From a virus, in IMG/VR virus record IMGVR_UViG_3300024329_000004, positions 1 through 64,000 of that record: 64,000 nucleotides of DNA, one strand, 5' to 3'. The notes below the pieces were generated by a model that saw nothing but the letters and a program-made list of their open reading frames with translations, searched no databases and was not told where the DNA came from. Shown here piece after piece: positions 12,319 to 20,758 of this stretch (its first letter is position 1; each line of letters starts with the position of its first letter). Position numbers and translations under genes: made by a program.

Positions 12319-15300
12319 TTAATATGCAGATTGCTTGATCTTGATTCCTGAAGCCACTAATGTATCTTCTAAATCTTGAATCGCTTCTATGATATCTGCA
12401 TTGCTTCCGGCCTTTGGAGTCATTGCTTCTACCTTTTTGGTATTTCCAGTAACTACTTCTTTAAATTTATCAATAGCTCCAGAAACTGCATCTCCAAATC
12501 CGCCAGTAGATTTACCTTGCTTAGCAACTGCTCTATCTAGATCTGCAACAGCATCCGATAATTGTGCTACTGCGTTTAATAATTGATCAGCAAGAACTTT
12601 CATTGCATTTTCACCATTATTTTTAGCAAGATCTGCAAGTGCGTTAAACATCTTTGTAGTTGCTTCAACTTTAGTTACGTCTAAGGAATTGTTAGCTTTA
12701 GCATATTGTCCATAAGCTTTAGAAAGACCTTTCATATTTTCGCTAGCAAGAGTACCGGTATAACTTCCCAACCTGTTTACGAATTCTCCAAATGGAGCTA
12801 TTCCAGCAATAAATGCCTCACTCATACCCGCTACATTAGTGTATGCCTTTGATACCATTTGTATTGCATTTCCAGTAACTACTAATTTTTCAGCATTTCT
12901 AACTAAATATTTTAATAATTGAGATGGTGTCATTTCTACATCTCCTCCTAGAAAGGATGTTATACCATCTAATATTGCTCCTCCAACTCCTGCTAGCTTA
13001 GAAAATAATCCAGATGCTGCAGAACCAGCAAGTGCCATAGAAAGACCTATCCATGCAAGTGCTATTTGGCCTATACCAGCTGCAAGTCCTCCCATGTTTT
13101 CTATTCCTATCTCATCTTTAAATCTTTTAAATAAATCTACCATTGCATTAAATGGCATAAATAAAACATCGGTTATTGTTTGAGCAGCTTCTTTAAGACC
13201 GTCAATTTTACCAATTTGTGTAAATATCCATGCAACAGCATACAATACAGCTGCACCTACTAATACGGTAAGAGCACCTAATAATATCCCTACAGGAGTT
13301 ACTACTGTCGCAATTGCACCAAGGGCTAAAATTACACCACCTAATATAAATAGAGCTATTCCTACACCAACTGACCATGGAAGTGGTGGCGCTTCTCCGT
13401 AAGATATGTCTCCAGCGAGACTAAATGCAAATGCAACCAATAATATAGTTAGTGCTGCAAGAGCAACTACTAACATTGCTTTAGCTGCTGCTTTAAAATC
13501 CATATTCTTAGCAAGCTTTCCAATTATTATCATCGCTCCACCAAATATCATTAATGCGATTGATGATTTTAAAGCCCACATCAAATCAGGTGCCATCTCC
13601 GCAGAAGTAGCTGGCATCATTTGAAATACATAAGCTGCTCCGACAATAGCTAATGCTACTATAGGAACCATAAGTGCCGCTAGTAATATATCTTTAATAC
13701 CTAATTTTCCTCTTTTAGATGAACCTCCAAAACCAAACATTCCTGCACCTGGACCTTTAGACTTACCTGCTAATGCGCTAAACACCTTTGCCATTGCAAA
13801 TCCGTATATAAATATTGCAATACCTGTAATAAATACAAACGATAAGAATCCATCTTCTATTTTAGGAATAGATGGCATTAATTTAAATGCCATAACTGCT
13901 GCTGCCATTGATAATACTATAATTGGTAATATTACCATGGATGCTATTAAATCTTGCTTTGATAATGCTCCTGGTTTTTCTGAACTAGATCCCATTCCTG
14001 GTATAAGTCCAGTTTTTTGTGATTTTTGCTTACCCTTCATCATTTTAATTGTCATCCCTATTACAAGACCTCCTATTAATAATAATCCTCCTAATGTAAA
14101 CATTAATTTCATTACACCTATCATGTCAATTTGCCTAGCGGCTTGTGCACCCGCTGCTATCATTGGCGCTCCAAATTTGAAGGCAACTGCAGTAAGGGCT
14201 AATACTCCGAGAATAACAACGGCTTGTAGACCAAATATTGCAATTCCTTTTAAATTCATTTTCTGATTTCTCTTTCTAGAATTATCTTGTTTAAGTAGAG
14301 AATTACCTCCACTTGCAGATTTATTAACTCTACCTTCTTTTGCAAAATTAATAATTGCAGTGATAACTCCTATTACAGCTATTAAAGGTGCAAGTGCCAT
14401 TGTAATACTTACTAATCTAGAAATTTCCTGTTCCGATATTCCTACCTTACCAACTAGCCTCGCTGCCATCGCAACAGGAACTAGAGCTAATCCTAGCATT
14501 GCAACCGCTAAACCTGCTTTAGCAATAGTGCCTACCTTTATCTTTTCAATAGCTGGAAGTGCAAATCTCATTGCAACTAGGGCAACTGCAAGAGGTATCA
14601 TTGCTGCTGATATTATTACAAAATTAAATGCATCATCCATTTTAACAGATGGCATTAAATTCATTGCAGCTGCTAAAACAACCATTTGAATAGTCATAAG
14701 GAACATGGCCCTCATAATATCATCGGTGTTATTCTTATTAAGCATAAAATTCATAATACCTGAAAATTCCCATGCCTTAATTAATTGAACGAAAGTTTGA
14801 CCCATTATATAGATAACTGCACCGATTGCCAGAGCGGCCACTAATTTATCACCACTTACAGGTGCCATTGAGTTTAATGCCAATGACATAGCAACTAACA
14901 TTAACATAGACATACCCATTGTTAAAACTAGTTTTTTCATTACCTTGATTTGACCAAAAACTCCACCACTACTAGGATCTGCCATTATAGCTCCTAGGAT
15001 TTTTGCAATAGGGAACATTGCTGCGAATAAAGCAACACCCGAAACTATAGCCGTAGGACTTACCTTACCTGCTTCTTGAAATGCCATCGCTAGACCGAAC
15101 ATTCCTATTCCTGTAAGTGCGATAAACCCTCCTAGTCCTAGAAGTTTACTTATTCCTCCACCACCTCCAAATTGAGCCTTTTCAGCCTCGCTTTTTCTGG
15201 AAATGATTTCCTTTATTTCTTTAAGTATTTTGTTGTTTTCAGTAAGACTTGCGGCAATACCCTGTGTAACAGAGAAACTCGTAACCATGATACTCTCTAT

Positions 15301-15411
15301 TCTAAATAAAGTATCTCTGGTTTGATTCTCTATAGCCTCTATTTTCTGCAGAAGCGAGTTGGAACTCATTGCGAATCCCATTAACGCCTTTTCGGAGTTG
15401 GTGTTTGCCAT
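12319..15411 (-). CDS. Probable tail tape measure protein, highly hydrophobic
   Basis: 1030 residues, among the largest products here. Residues 1-75 are a charged coiled coil (LQKIEAIENQTRDTLFRIES), followed by a Gly-rich linker (FGGGGG) and then from about 90 to 800 many hydrophobic 18-25 residue helices, separated by short basic linkers. The C-terminal 200 residues are soluble and helical. Its place directly after the tail chaperone pair and tube genes is where the tape measure gene lies in contractile-tail phages, and length and helicity fit. The number of predicted membrane spans is high for the family, so a polytopic virion membrane protein is the alternative. The frame is open with no stop or frameshift. 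Confidence 0.6.
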   Translation of the reverse strand: MANTNSEKALMGFAMSSNSLLQKIEAIENQTRDTLFRIESIMVTSFSVTQGIAASLTENNKILKEIKEIISRKSEAEKAQFGGGGGISKLLGLGGFIALTGIGMFGLAMAFQEAGKVSPTAIVSGVALFAAMFPIAKILGAIMADPSSGGVFGQIKVMKKLVLTMGMSMLMLVAMSLALNSMAPVSGDKLVAALAIGAVIYIMGQTFVQLIKAWEFSGIMNFMLNKNNTDDIMRAMFLMTIQMVVLAAAMNLMPSVKMDDAFNFVIISAAMIPLAVALVAMRFALPAIEKIKVGTIAKAGLAVAMLGLALVPVAMAARLVGKVGISEQEISRLVSITMALAPLIAVIGVITAIINFAKEGRVNKSASGGNSLLKQDNSRKRNQKMNLKGIAIFGLQAVVILGVLALTAVAFKFGAPMIAAGAQAARQIDMIGVMKLMFTLGGLLLIGGLVIGMTIKMMKGKQKSQKTGLIPGMGSSSEKPGALSKQDLIASMVILPIIVLSMAAAVMAFKLMPSIPKIEDGFLSFVFITGIAIFIYGFAMAKVFSALAGKSKGPGAGMFGFGGSSKRGKLGIKDILLAALMVPIVALAIVGAAYVFQMMPATSAEMAPDLMWALKSSIALMIFGGAMIIIGKLAKNMDFKAAAKAMLVVALAALTILLVAFAFSLAGDISYGEAPPLPWSVGVGIALFILGGVILALGAIATVVTPVGILLGALTVLVGAAVLYAVAWIFTQIGKIDGLKEAAQTITDVLFMPFNAMVDLFKRFKDEIGIENMGGLAAGIGQIALAWIGLSMALAGSAASGLFSKLAGVGGAILDGITSFLGGDVEMTPSQLLKYLVRNAEKLVVTGNAIQMVSKAYTNVAGMSEAFIAGIAPFGEFVNRLGSYTGTLASENMKGLSKAYGQYAKANNSLDVTKVEATTKMFNALADLAKNNGENAMKVLADQLLNAVAQLSDAVADLDRAVAKQGKSTGGFGDAVSGAIDKFKEVVTGNTKKVEAMTPKAGSNADIIEAIQDLEDTLVASGIKIKQSAY

Positions 15412-15428
15412 TTAGGTATTGCGGGCTT

Positions 15429-15875
15429 TTATTTTAATTTAGAAGCTTCTTTCTTTGCATCTCTTAATGCCTTTCTTAAAACTTCAGGATCAACATCTTT
15501 AAGTTCCTGTTCTAGTTCCTTATGTGTCTTTTTATCCTTTTCAAAATCTTTAATAATTTCATCATGGTTACTCATTTCACCTCGAAGATCATCTATTCTT
15601 GCTTCAATATGATCTACTTCAGACTGTGCTTCTGCAGAATCATGATCTAGACCTTGTCTTTCATATTTCTTTGCCTTAGCTTTAGCCTTAGATAACATCT
15701 TCGTAAGATCTTTAAGATCTGCATTAGATATTTTTCTCGATCTATATGCTTTCATGATTTCAGGTCCAAACGCTATACCTATTCCTGCTATAGCAAATGT
15801 TAAGGTGATAGGATCTATAATTTCAGTAATTAAAGATTCGTTTACGAAATTATTATATGATTTTACTTTTTTCAT
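15429..15875 (-). CDS. Putative internal virion protein with capsid-targeting-like N-terminus
   Basis: 148 residues. It starts MKKVKSYNNFVNES, close to the T4 capsid targeting sequence MKTYQEFIAE, with a V-N-E/S site where a gp21-type protease could cut. A hydrophobic segment follows (DPITLTFAIAGIGIAFGPEI, 21-40), then a basic segment (AYRSRKIS) and a long coiled coil rich in Lys/Asp/Glu. The same plan (tag, hydrophobic segment, coiled coil) recurs in 29182..30567. It has its own GATATATA late promoter (15901-15908). Internal location is inference. Confidence 0.6.
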   Translation of the reverse strand: MKKVKSYNNFVNESLITEIIDPITLTFAIAGIGIAFGPEIMKAYRSRKISNADLKDLTKMLSKAKAKAKKYERQGLDHDSAEAQSEVDHIEARIDDLRGEMSNHDEIIKDFEKDKKTHKELEQELKDVDPEVLRKALRDAKKEASKLK

Positions 15876-15900
15876 CGCAATATATGTTATTTTCTTTTAG

Positions 15901-15908
15901 TATATATC
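15901..15908 (-). promoter_or_regulatory. Late promoter candidate GATATATA
   Basis: GATATATA on the minus strand, 25 nt before the ATG at 15875 and just after a terminator hairpin, so a new transcript probably starts here. Confidence 0.65.
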
Positions 15909-15913
15909 TAAAT

Positions 15914-15943
15914 AAAAGGAGGTCCAATCTAGGACCTCCTTTT
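15914..15943 (-). terminator. Hairpin terminator after tail chaperone genes
   Basis: 12-bp stem AAAAGGAGGTCC/GGACCTCCTTTT with a 6-base loop, five bases after the stop codon at 15948. Strong and symmetrical, so it could act in both directions, but all nearby genes are on the minus strand. Confidence 0.8.
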
Positions 15944-15947
15944 TCTA

Positions 15948-16256
15948 TTACATTTTAGGCATGTTGAAACTTGGCATTTTGAAAGAAGGCATTTTCATAC
16001 TTCCCATCATCTCGTTAGTTTGATCATTTTGCCCTTTGTTCGCTTCGTTTTCAGCTTTAATCATTTCAATTAACTCCTTGACAATATAATGGAATTCATA
16101 ATATTCCATGTTTTCAAGTTCAGAGGGTTGTATTGAAAGATGCTTATAAAGGTAGAACTTAGTTTTAAAGAAGTTCTCCAGCGATATCCTGAACAAGGAA
16201 AATAGATTTGATTCCGTCACGAAACCCAATCGGAACGAGGACCTCGTCATCCTCAT
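15948..16256 (-). CDS. Tail chaperone C-terminal extension (possible frameshift product)
   Basis: The frame from 16256 overlaps the end of the gp26-like gene by 92 nt. Its first 24 residues are unlike protein (MRMTRSSFRLGF), while from KTKFYLYKHLSIQPSELE on it is a convincing helical domain ending in a Met/Pro-rich tail (MKMPSFKMPSFNMPKM). This domain could be joined to the upstream protein by a +1 shift at the CTT-TAA stop at 16165-16170, giving a fusion of about 395 residues. Independent translation from an internal start is the alternative. In contractile-tail phages a chaperone pair made this way precedes the tape measure gene. Confidence 0.6.
   Translation of the reverse strand: MRMTRSSFRLGFVTESNLFSLFRISLENFFKTKFYLYKHLSIQPSELENMEYYEFHYIVKELIEMIKAENEANKGQNDQTNEMMGSMKMPSFKMPSFNMPKM
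16165..16170 (-). promoter_or_regulatory. Candidate +1 programmed frameshift site CTT-TAA
   Basis: At the end of the gp26-like frame the codons read CTT CTT TAA A. A +1 slip of the tRNA from CTT to TTT over the stop codon enters the second frame at AAA ACT AAG. The arrangement copies the prfB (RF2) site, where CTT is followed by a stop that starts with T. The shift would be favoured when termination is slow. Confidence 0.5.
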
Positions 16257-17136
16257 GCGTTACCAACATCTCAGGTTGAATTCCGACTTTCATTTTTTCA
16301 GCGAGTTTATATACTAAAGCATATTTTCTATTGTTCCATCCGTTTAATTCTACTTCAAAATTAAAGATTGATTTATCATCAAAGCCTCTCCAATCTGTAT
16401 ATAGATATGGAATTAATTGAATTAAAGACTGATCAGCCTGTAATCCCTTTTCTTGCTTTTCTTTAATATACTTAGTAACCTTTTGCATTAGACCAATTGT
16501 AGGAGGTCTCATTTCAATGTTACCAAATGATTTTGTCTCAATAATAAAGGTTCTTTTATCTTGATCGTAATATTTATCTAATTCTTCTGGAATAGAAAAG
16601 TATTGAAAATATTTCTTATCAATTGATGCATCGTGAGAAACACCTCTCTTATCTTGATACTTAACAGTTAATGCATTTTCAGGCTCAGGGAAAGTTAAAT
16701 CTCTGATTGCTAAAATTAACCAAAATCTATCTTCTTCTAAAATATCCTTATATGAAAGTCTTTTTTTCTTAGAAGTTATTCTAAGACATGACTCTACTAT
16801 AGCATTTAATTTTTCATCTACATCTAGAATGTTGGTTTCGTCCATGGTAGAGAAATGTCTAATCTCTGCAACCTTTGCAGATCTAATAGAAATTTCAGTA
16901 TCTGGAGTATAGAACATTCCACCTGACGGTAGTGAATCTATTTTAACTGAATGATATCCTAAATGAAAATCAGCTTCCTTTGCTTCAGCTGGTTGAAATC
17001 TAGACATATCAACTTTACCTAAATTCTTAGGCTCTTCTGATTCTACTGAAGATTCGTTCTCATTAGCTTCAACAATAGCTTTGTATTGATCGTCTAAATT
17101 GATTTCTTCTTCTTTTTTGTTTTTGTCTTTGCTCAT
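16165..17136 (-). CDS. Baseplate hub/tail assembly protein, gp26-like
   Basis: 323 residues. An acidic, disordered N-terminus (about 1-60) is followed by HSVKIDSLPSGGMFYTPDTEISIRSAKV, LLRITSKKKRLSYKDIL, RDLTFPEP, and MQKVTKYIKEKQEKG. This is the order in the T4 gp26 family of baseplate-assembly proteins, also proposed as tail assembly chaperones. T4 gp26 is about 208 residues, so this one carries an extra N-terminus. It follows the tube gene and the small gene 17143, and precedes the tape measure candidate. The end overlaps 15948..16256 in a +1 frame. Confidence 0.65.
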   Translation of the reverse strand: MSKDKNKKEEEINLDDQYKAIVEANENESSVESEEPKNLGKVDMSRFQPAEAKEADFHLGYHSVKIDSLPSGGMFYTPDTEISIRSAKVAEIRHFSTMDETNILDVDEKLNAIVESCLRITSKKKRLSYKDILEEDRFWLILAIRDLTFPEPENALTVKYQDKRGVSHDASIDKKYFQYFSIPEELDKYYDQDKRTFIIETKSFGNIEMRPPTIGLMQKVTKYIKEKQEKGLQADQSLIQLIPYLYTDWRGFDDKSIFNFEVELNGWNNRKYALVYKLAEKMKVGIQPEMLVTHEDDEVLVPIGFRDGIKSIFLVQDIAGELL

Positions 17137-17142
17137 GTTTTA

Positions 17143-17361
17143 TTATTTAGATTTGAGTTGTTTAATTCTATTTCGATCCCAACTCTTTTGAAGATCGCTT
17201 TTTTTATCTATTTCTTGTCTTATTAAGTCTCTGATAAACGCCGAAACTGAAACCGGTCTCTCTCCATTTTCAATCGCCTCGTTTAGTATAATCCTGTTTA
17301 TGATAAACACTTCTTCTTCAGAGAGTAATACCTGTAATTTCTTCGTTAGTTTACTGGACAT
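17143..17361 (-). CDS. Small basic protein, possible ribbon-helix-helix
   Basis: 72 residues: LTKKLQVLLSEEEVFIINRII then VSVSAFIRDLIRQEIDKK. A strand with alternating residues followed by two helices, the second with SVSAFIRDLIRQ, is the ribbon-helix-helix pattern of small DNA-binding repressors. It lies between tail tube and gp26-like genes without a recognisable promoter, so it would be expressed late. Regulator of late genes is a hypothesis. Confidence 0.5.
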   Translation of the reverse strand: MSSKLTKKLQVLLSEEEVFIINRIILNEAIENGERPVSVSAFIRDLIRQEIDKKSDLQKSWDRNRIKQLKSK

Positions 17362-17395
17362 ATTATTATATCATTATATTATATTTTAGTTTCAT

Positions 17396-17427
17396 AAAAA
17401 TAGGACGAACTAATTAAAGCCGTCCTA
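17396..17427 (-). terminator. Hairpin terminator after tail tube gene
   Basis: Stem CGTCCTA/TAGGACG with a 13-base loop, followed by five T on the minus strand. It starts 12 nt after the tube stop codon. Confidence 0.65.
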
Positions 17428-17438
17428 CTTTTAATAAA

Positions 17439-17993
17439 TTAAGCTAATACTTCTTTAAAGGTATCACATCTCCATGATACGTCTAAAGCAGCAGCTTCTG
17501 GAGATTCATAACTTAAGTCGTTAGTGAATGGAAGTCCAGAAGAAATCCAGCAATCTTCTAATGTTACAGTTCTGAAAATATCTCCAGCTCTGTTAAATTG
17601 AACGATTACTATTGTTCCAGTATAGTCTTTCTTTAAGCCCATTTCTCCAGTTTGTGGATTGTAAGCTAAGTTATACCATTGTCTCATTGTTTTATATAAA
17701 TAAGCTTGGTTAGCGTCGTTTAAGTTCAAAGAGAAATTGATAGCCACTGTAAGTGAAGTATCATCTGGCATACCAGCATAAGATCTTTTTGAGAACTTGT
17801 ATTTCTGTTCGACGGTACCTGCATCTTTGTATAATTCCAACCCGCCAATAGTGTTAACGTGTTGTAGTAATAGTGGAGCATCAGAAACGCCAGCTGGAGG
17901 TAAAATAGTTACCTCAAATAAGTTTCCTTGTACTGGTTCGAATTGTCTACCCGCCTTACTAGTTTGATCTTGTGAATAGTGTGGTAAAGCCAT
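17439..17993 (-). CDS. Tail tube protein gp19
   Basis: 184 residues (T4 gp19 is 163). QGNLFEVTILPPAGV, NTIGGLELYKDAGTVEQKYKF, KRSYAGMP, then MRQWYNLAYNPQTGEMGLKKDYTGTIVIVQFN and LEDCWISSGLPFTNDLSYESPE. The W-x(n)-G-x-KxDY and FNRAGDI pattern is the T4-type tail tube fold. It polymerises into the inner tail tube around the tape measure. It is preceded by a late promoter and the sheath gene and followed by a terminator. Confidence 0.9.
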   Translation of the reverse strand: MALPHYSQDQTSKAGRQFEPVQGNLFEVTILPPAGVSDAPLLLQHVNTIGGLELYKDAGTVEQKYKFSKRSYAGMPDDTSLTVAINFSLNLNDANQAYLYKTMRQWYNLAYNPQTGEMGLKKDYTGTIVIVQFNRAGDIFRTVTLEDCWISSGLPFTNDLSYESPEAAALDVSWRCDTFKEVLA

Positions 17994-18018
17994 AAGTCTT
18001 TATTGTTTTATTTTTTAT

Positions 18019-18026
18019 TATATATC
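18019..18026 (-). promoter_or_regulatory. Late promoter candidate GATATATA (tube)
   Basis: GATATATA 25 nt before the ATG at 17993, directly after the stop codon of the sheath gene. Confidence 0.7.
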
Positions 18027-18029
18027 TTC

Positions 18030-20696
18030 TTAACTAAAGTTTCCGGTTGAAATTTCACCAGTATTTAAAATTGTTGTTCTATGCACAACTATTTCTAAAC
18101 CTTTAACTGGCTCAACAAATGTATCTATGATACCTATGTTGTTGTCAATTACCTCACCTGTGTTATTTGATTGATCCATTACGTTTTTGAAATCGTATAC
18201 ACCACCATCTTGTCTAACTGATTCCATTAATGAATCTGCTAGAGTTTTGATTTCTAATCTAGTTTGTGCATTGTTAAATTCGAATACGTAATCTTTAAGG
18301 ATATCTGCCATTGCATCTTGAATGTAAATTAACACTTCTCTAACGTGAGCTGAAGATAGTGATGATTTAATAGACTGCTGTGCAGTTTTATTTCCTAAGA
18401 TAGTTAAACCAACTCCTCTTTGGAATACAATTGGATTATAACCAAATGGCTCTAAAATGTCTCTGTCTGCTTTGTCAAAAGAGTATTCAGCACCTACAAC
18501 ATTAGGGCCAGCAACAACTCCTCTTCTAGGACCAGCAACAATTGACCATGGTAAAGCATCTGTGTATTTATCAATATAGTTATTAGATACATACGCAGCT
18601 GGTGGAACCATGATGTCTTTTCCATTTTCTCTTACAATAAGACCAGGACCGTAGTAGAATGCGTAATTTGCACCATCTGCGATACTTGGTAATGTGTATA
18701 AGGATGTTGGATTTAAATCTAAGTTACCTCCTTCTGGAATGTATGAAGTTTGGAATGACTGGCTAAATGCATTGATAAATGAAGGATCCGTAGATGCTTT
18801 AAAATCTTTTACCATTGGTGCATTTAATATAGCTGATGCATTTTGTCTTTCTTTTGCTAATTGAGATAATTGGATTTTATCTCTTAATTGATTATCAAAA
18901 GAACCAAATGTATCAACAATATATCTAAATTCGATTGCATCTTTATCTACTAAACCAGTTGCTAATCCTGTTCCTACTTTAATAGCTTCTAAACATGAGA
19001 AAATAGTTTCTGCTTCAATTTGAGCACCATTTAATACAAATGGAGTATATGACTCAGCTGCATCTTCTAAAGATTCAACATAAACTGAAGGAGCTACTAA
19101 AGGAGCTGCTTCTGATAATTTAACAGTCCATATAGTTACTAAATCTGTTTTTTCAACTGATACTTGTTTAACTAAAGCTAATCTTTCACCTACTCTAATA
19201 TAGTTTCCTTTTGTAATTTCTGGCTTTGGATGATTAGGATCGTTAAAAGTAAATTTTGCATCTTCTCCTTCCGCGGCATATACATCAGCGTTAGGTAATG
19301 CTATTGATCTCATTTCAACATCGTAAGATAATACTACTTGATCTGATCCGTCTTCGTCAAATGTGTGACCAACTAAATCAATTGGAGTATCTCCAGATTC
19401 ATCAGTTACTAAATCTTCAGCAATTGCACAGAATAAACCTGTTCTTCTTGCTTCAGCGTTAATCATTGTTTCGATATATACGTTTCTTCCTTCTAAGTCT
19501 TTAAAACCTGGAAGCATTGAACCAGAATAAGAACCTATCATTTCAACTTGTCTTAAATTTGCAAATTGTTCTATTAGCTCTTTTCTTAAACCTTTACTGT
19601 CGAAGTAAAATCCATAAACTGGATCGGTGTCCATTGCTGCAGCATCAAATTGACCTTTGAATACAAATACATCAATCATATAATCTGACATTAAATCTTT
19701 GTCATTTAAATATGCTGGAACATTTCCTTCTCCATACCATTCTCTTGCAGTAACATCAAATCCAGCCGTATCTTGCGCTTTTCTTGTGAAAACTGTGATT
19801 GGTGTTTGTTTAATATTAACAAAGTTTAAAACTTGGTTAGCATCTTCACCTAATGTTTGTAATAATTTCTCATCAGAAGGAATCATAAATTTATCAGTGT
19901 CAAAGAAACTTGAATAAGTATAGTCTCCAGTCTGATGACCTAGTGAAGGATAAGTATAAAACGTATCAGCTTCAACTTGTGCTAGAGTATACTGATCGGG
20001 AGCAATAGTCGCTGCACTGTCATAAATATCAAAACTTGTTGAACCACCACCGTGAGCTGTATTGATAGCAGCTAAAGCTGTAATTACAGTATCTGTACCA
20101 TCAAACGCAGCTGTTGCTGCAATATGAGGTTCATTACCTGCATCTGAAAGTAAATAGAAAGTACCTGCTAGGCTAGATGTTAAATCTACACCTGCTAGTG
20201 TTAAAGTTAAACCGTCTACTGAAAGTGTAGCTGCTGCAGCGTCTGTAATAGCAGTTGCAACTGGAACAGATCCTGTATCTGGAATAGGATCACCTACTTC
20301 AAATGCTACATCCGTTGGAAGCGGCGCTGAATATCTATTCGATACTGGATCAGATTCATATGATCCGTTTGTTGAAATTTGTGCAGCTGAAGCTAAATCA
20401 TTTACTCCAAATTGAGCAAGGTTAAGAGCTAGGATAGGTCCTCTTGAAAGAGCAGCTTTAGCTGATCTGTGGAAGAACATTCCTTTTTTCTCTAACGATT
20501 TGTCAATGTTTCCATATACTTGAATGAATGCTTCAACGTTTTCGATTAATACTGGTGTATTATAAGGTCCCTTTCTTGAGTGACCAACAACCAGCCTAAG
20601 AGTAGAAACGTCAATATTAGCAGTTTGAGATTTATCAAATTCCAATCTGTAAACGCCTGAACTCTTGAATTGTAATAATTGAGGACTTAGTGCCAT
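18030..20696 (-). CDS. Tail sheath protein gp18
   Basis: 888 residues (T4 gp18 is 659). The N-terminal part (YRLEFDKSQ, LVVGHSRKGPYNTPVLIEN, FIQVYGNID) and the C-terminal part (GPGLIVRENGKDIMVPPAAYVSNNYIDKYTDALPWSIVAGPRRG, then the polymerisation domain ending STGNFS) follow T4 gp18. The extra length comes from an inserted Ala/Thr/Asp-rich region at about 110-260 and a further variable domain at about 450-560, likely exposed on the sheath surface. It drives contraction during injection. Confidence 0.9.
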   Translation of the reverse strand: MALSPQLLQFKSSGVYRLEFDKSQTANIDVSTLRLVVGHSRKGPYNTPVLIENVEAFIQVYGNIDKSLEKKGMFFHRSAKAALSRGPILALNLAQFGVNDLASAAQISTNGSYESDPVSNRYSAPLPTDVAFEVGDPIPDTGSVPVATAITDAAAATLSVDGLTLTLAGVDLTSSLAGTFYLLSDAGNEPHIAATAAFDGTDTVITALAAINTAHGGGSTSFDIYDSAATIAPDQYTLAQVEADTFYTYPSLGHQTGDYTYSSFFDTDKFMIPSDEKLLQTLGEDANQVLNFVNIKQTPITVFTRKAQDTAGFDVTAREWYGEGNVPAYLNDKDLMSDYMIDVFVFKGQFDAAAMDTDPVYGFYFDSKGLRKELIEQFANLRQVEMIGSYSGSMLPGFKDLEGRNVYIETMINAEARRTGLFCAIAEDLVTDESGDTPIDLVGHTFDEDGSDQVVLSYDVEMRSIALPNADVYAAEGEDAKFTFNDPNHPKPEITKGNYIRVGERLALVKQVSVEKTDLVTIWTVKLSEAAPLVAPSVYVESLEDAAESYTPFVLNGAQIEAETIFSCLEAIKVGTGLATGLVDKDAIEFRYIVDTFGSFDNQLRDKIQLSQLAKERQNASAILNAPMVKDFKASTDPSFINAFSQSFQTSYIPEGGNLDLNPTSLYTLPSIADGANYAFYYGPGLIVRENGKDIMVPPAAYVSNNYIDKYTDALPWSIVAGPRRGVVAGPNVVGAEYSFDKADRDILEPFGYNPIVFQRGVGLTILGNKTAQQSIKSSLSSAHVREVLIYIQDAMADILKDYVFEFNNAQTRLEIKTLADSLMESVRQDGGVYDFKNVMDQSNNTGEVIDNNIGIIDTFVEPVKGLEIVVHRTTILNTGEISTGNFS

Positions 20697-20729
20697 AGTT
20701 ATTTAATTTTATTTTTTTATTTGTTAATC

Positions 20730-20737
20730 TATATATC
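20730..20737 (-). promoter_or_regulatory. Late promoter candidate GATATATA (sheath)
   Basis: GATATATA 33 nt before the sheath ATG at 20696, after the terminase stop codon. Confidence 0.7.
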
Positions 20738-20758
20738 CGTGTAAATCTGGAGTTTAGT

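Noticed and set aside
13406-14689. Plus-strand frames rich in Ala/Ile/Asn inside the 1030-aa gene
   Set aside because: Antisense shadows of a hydrophobic protein gene; no leader or neighbour supports them.
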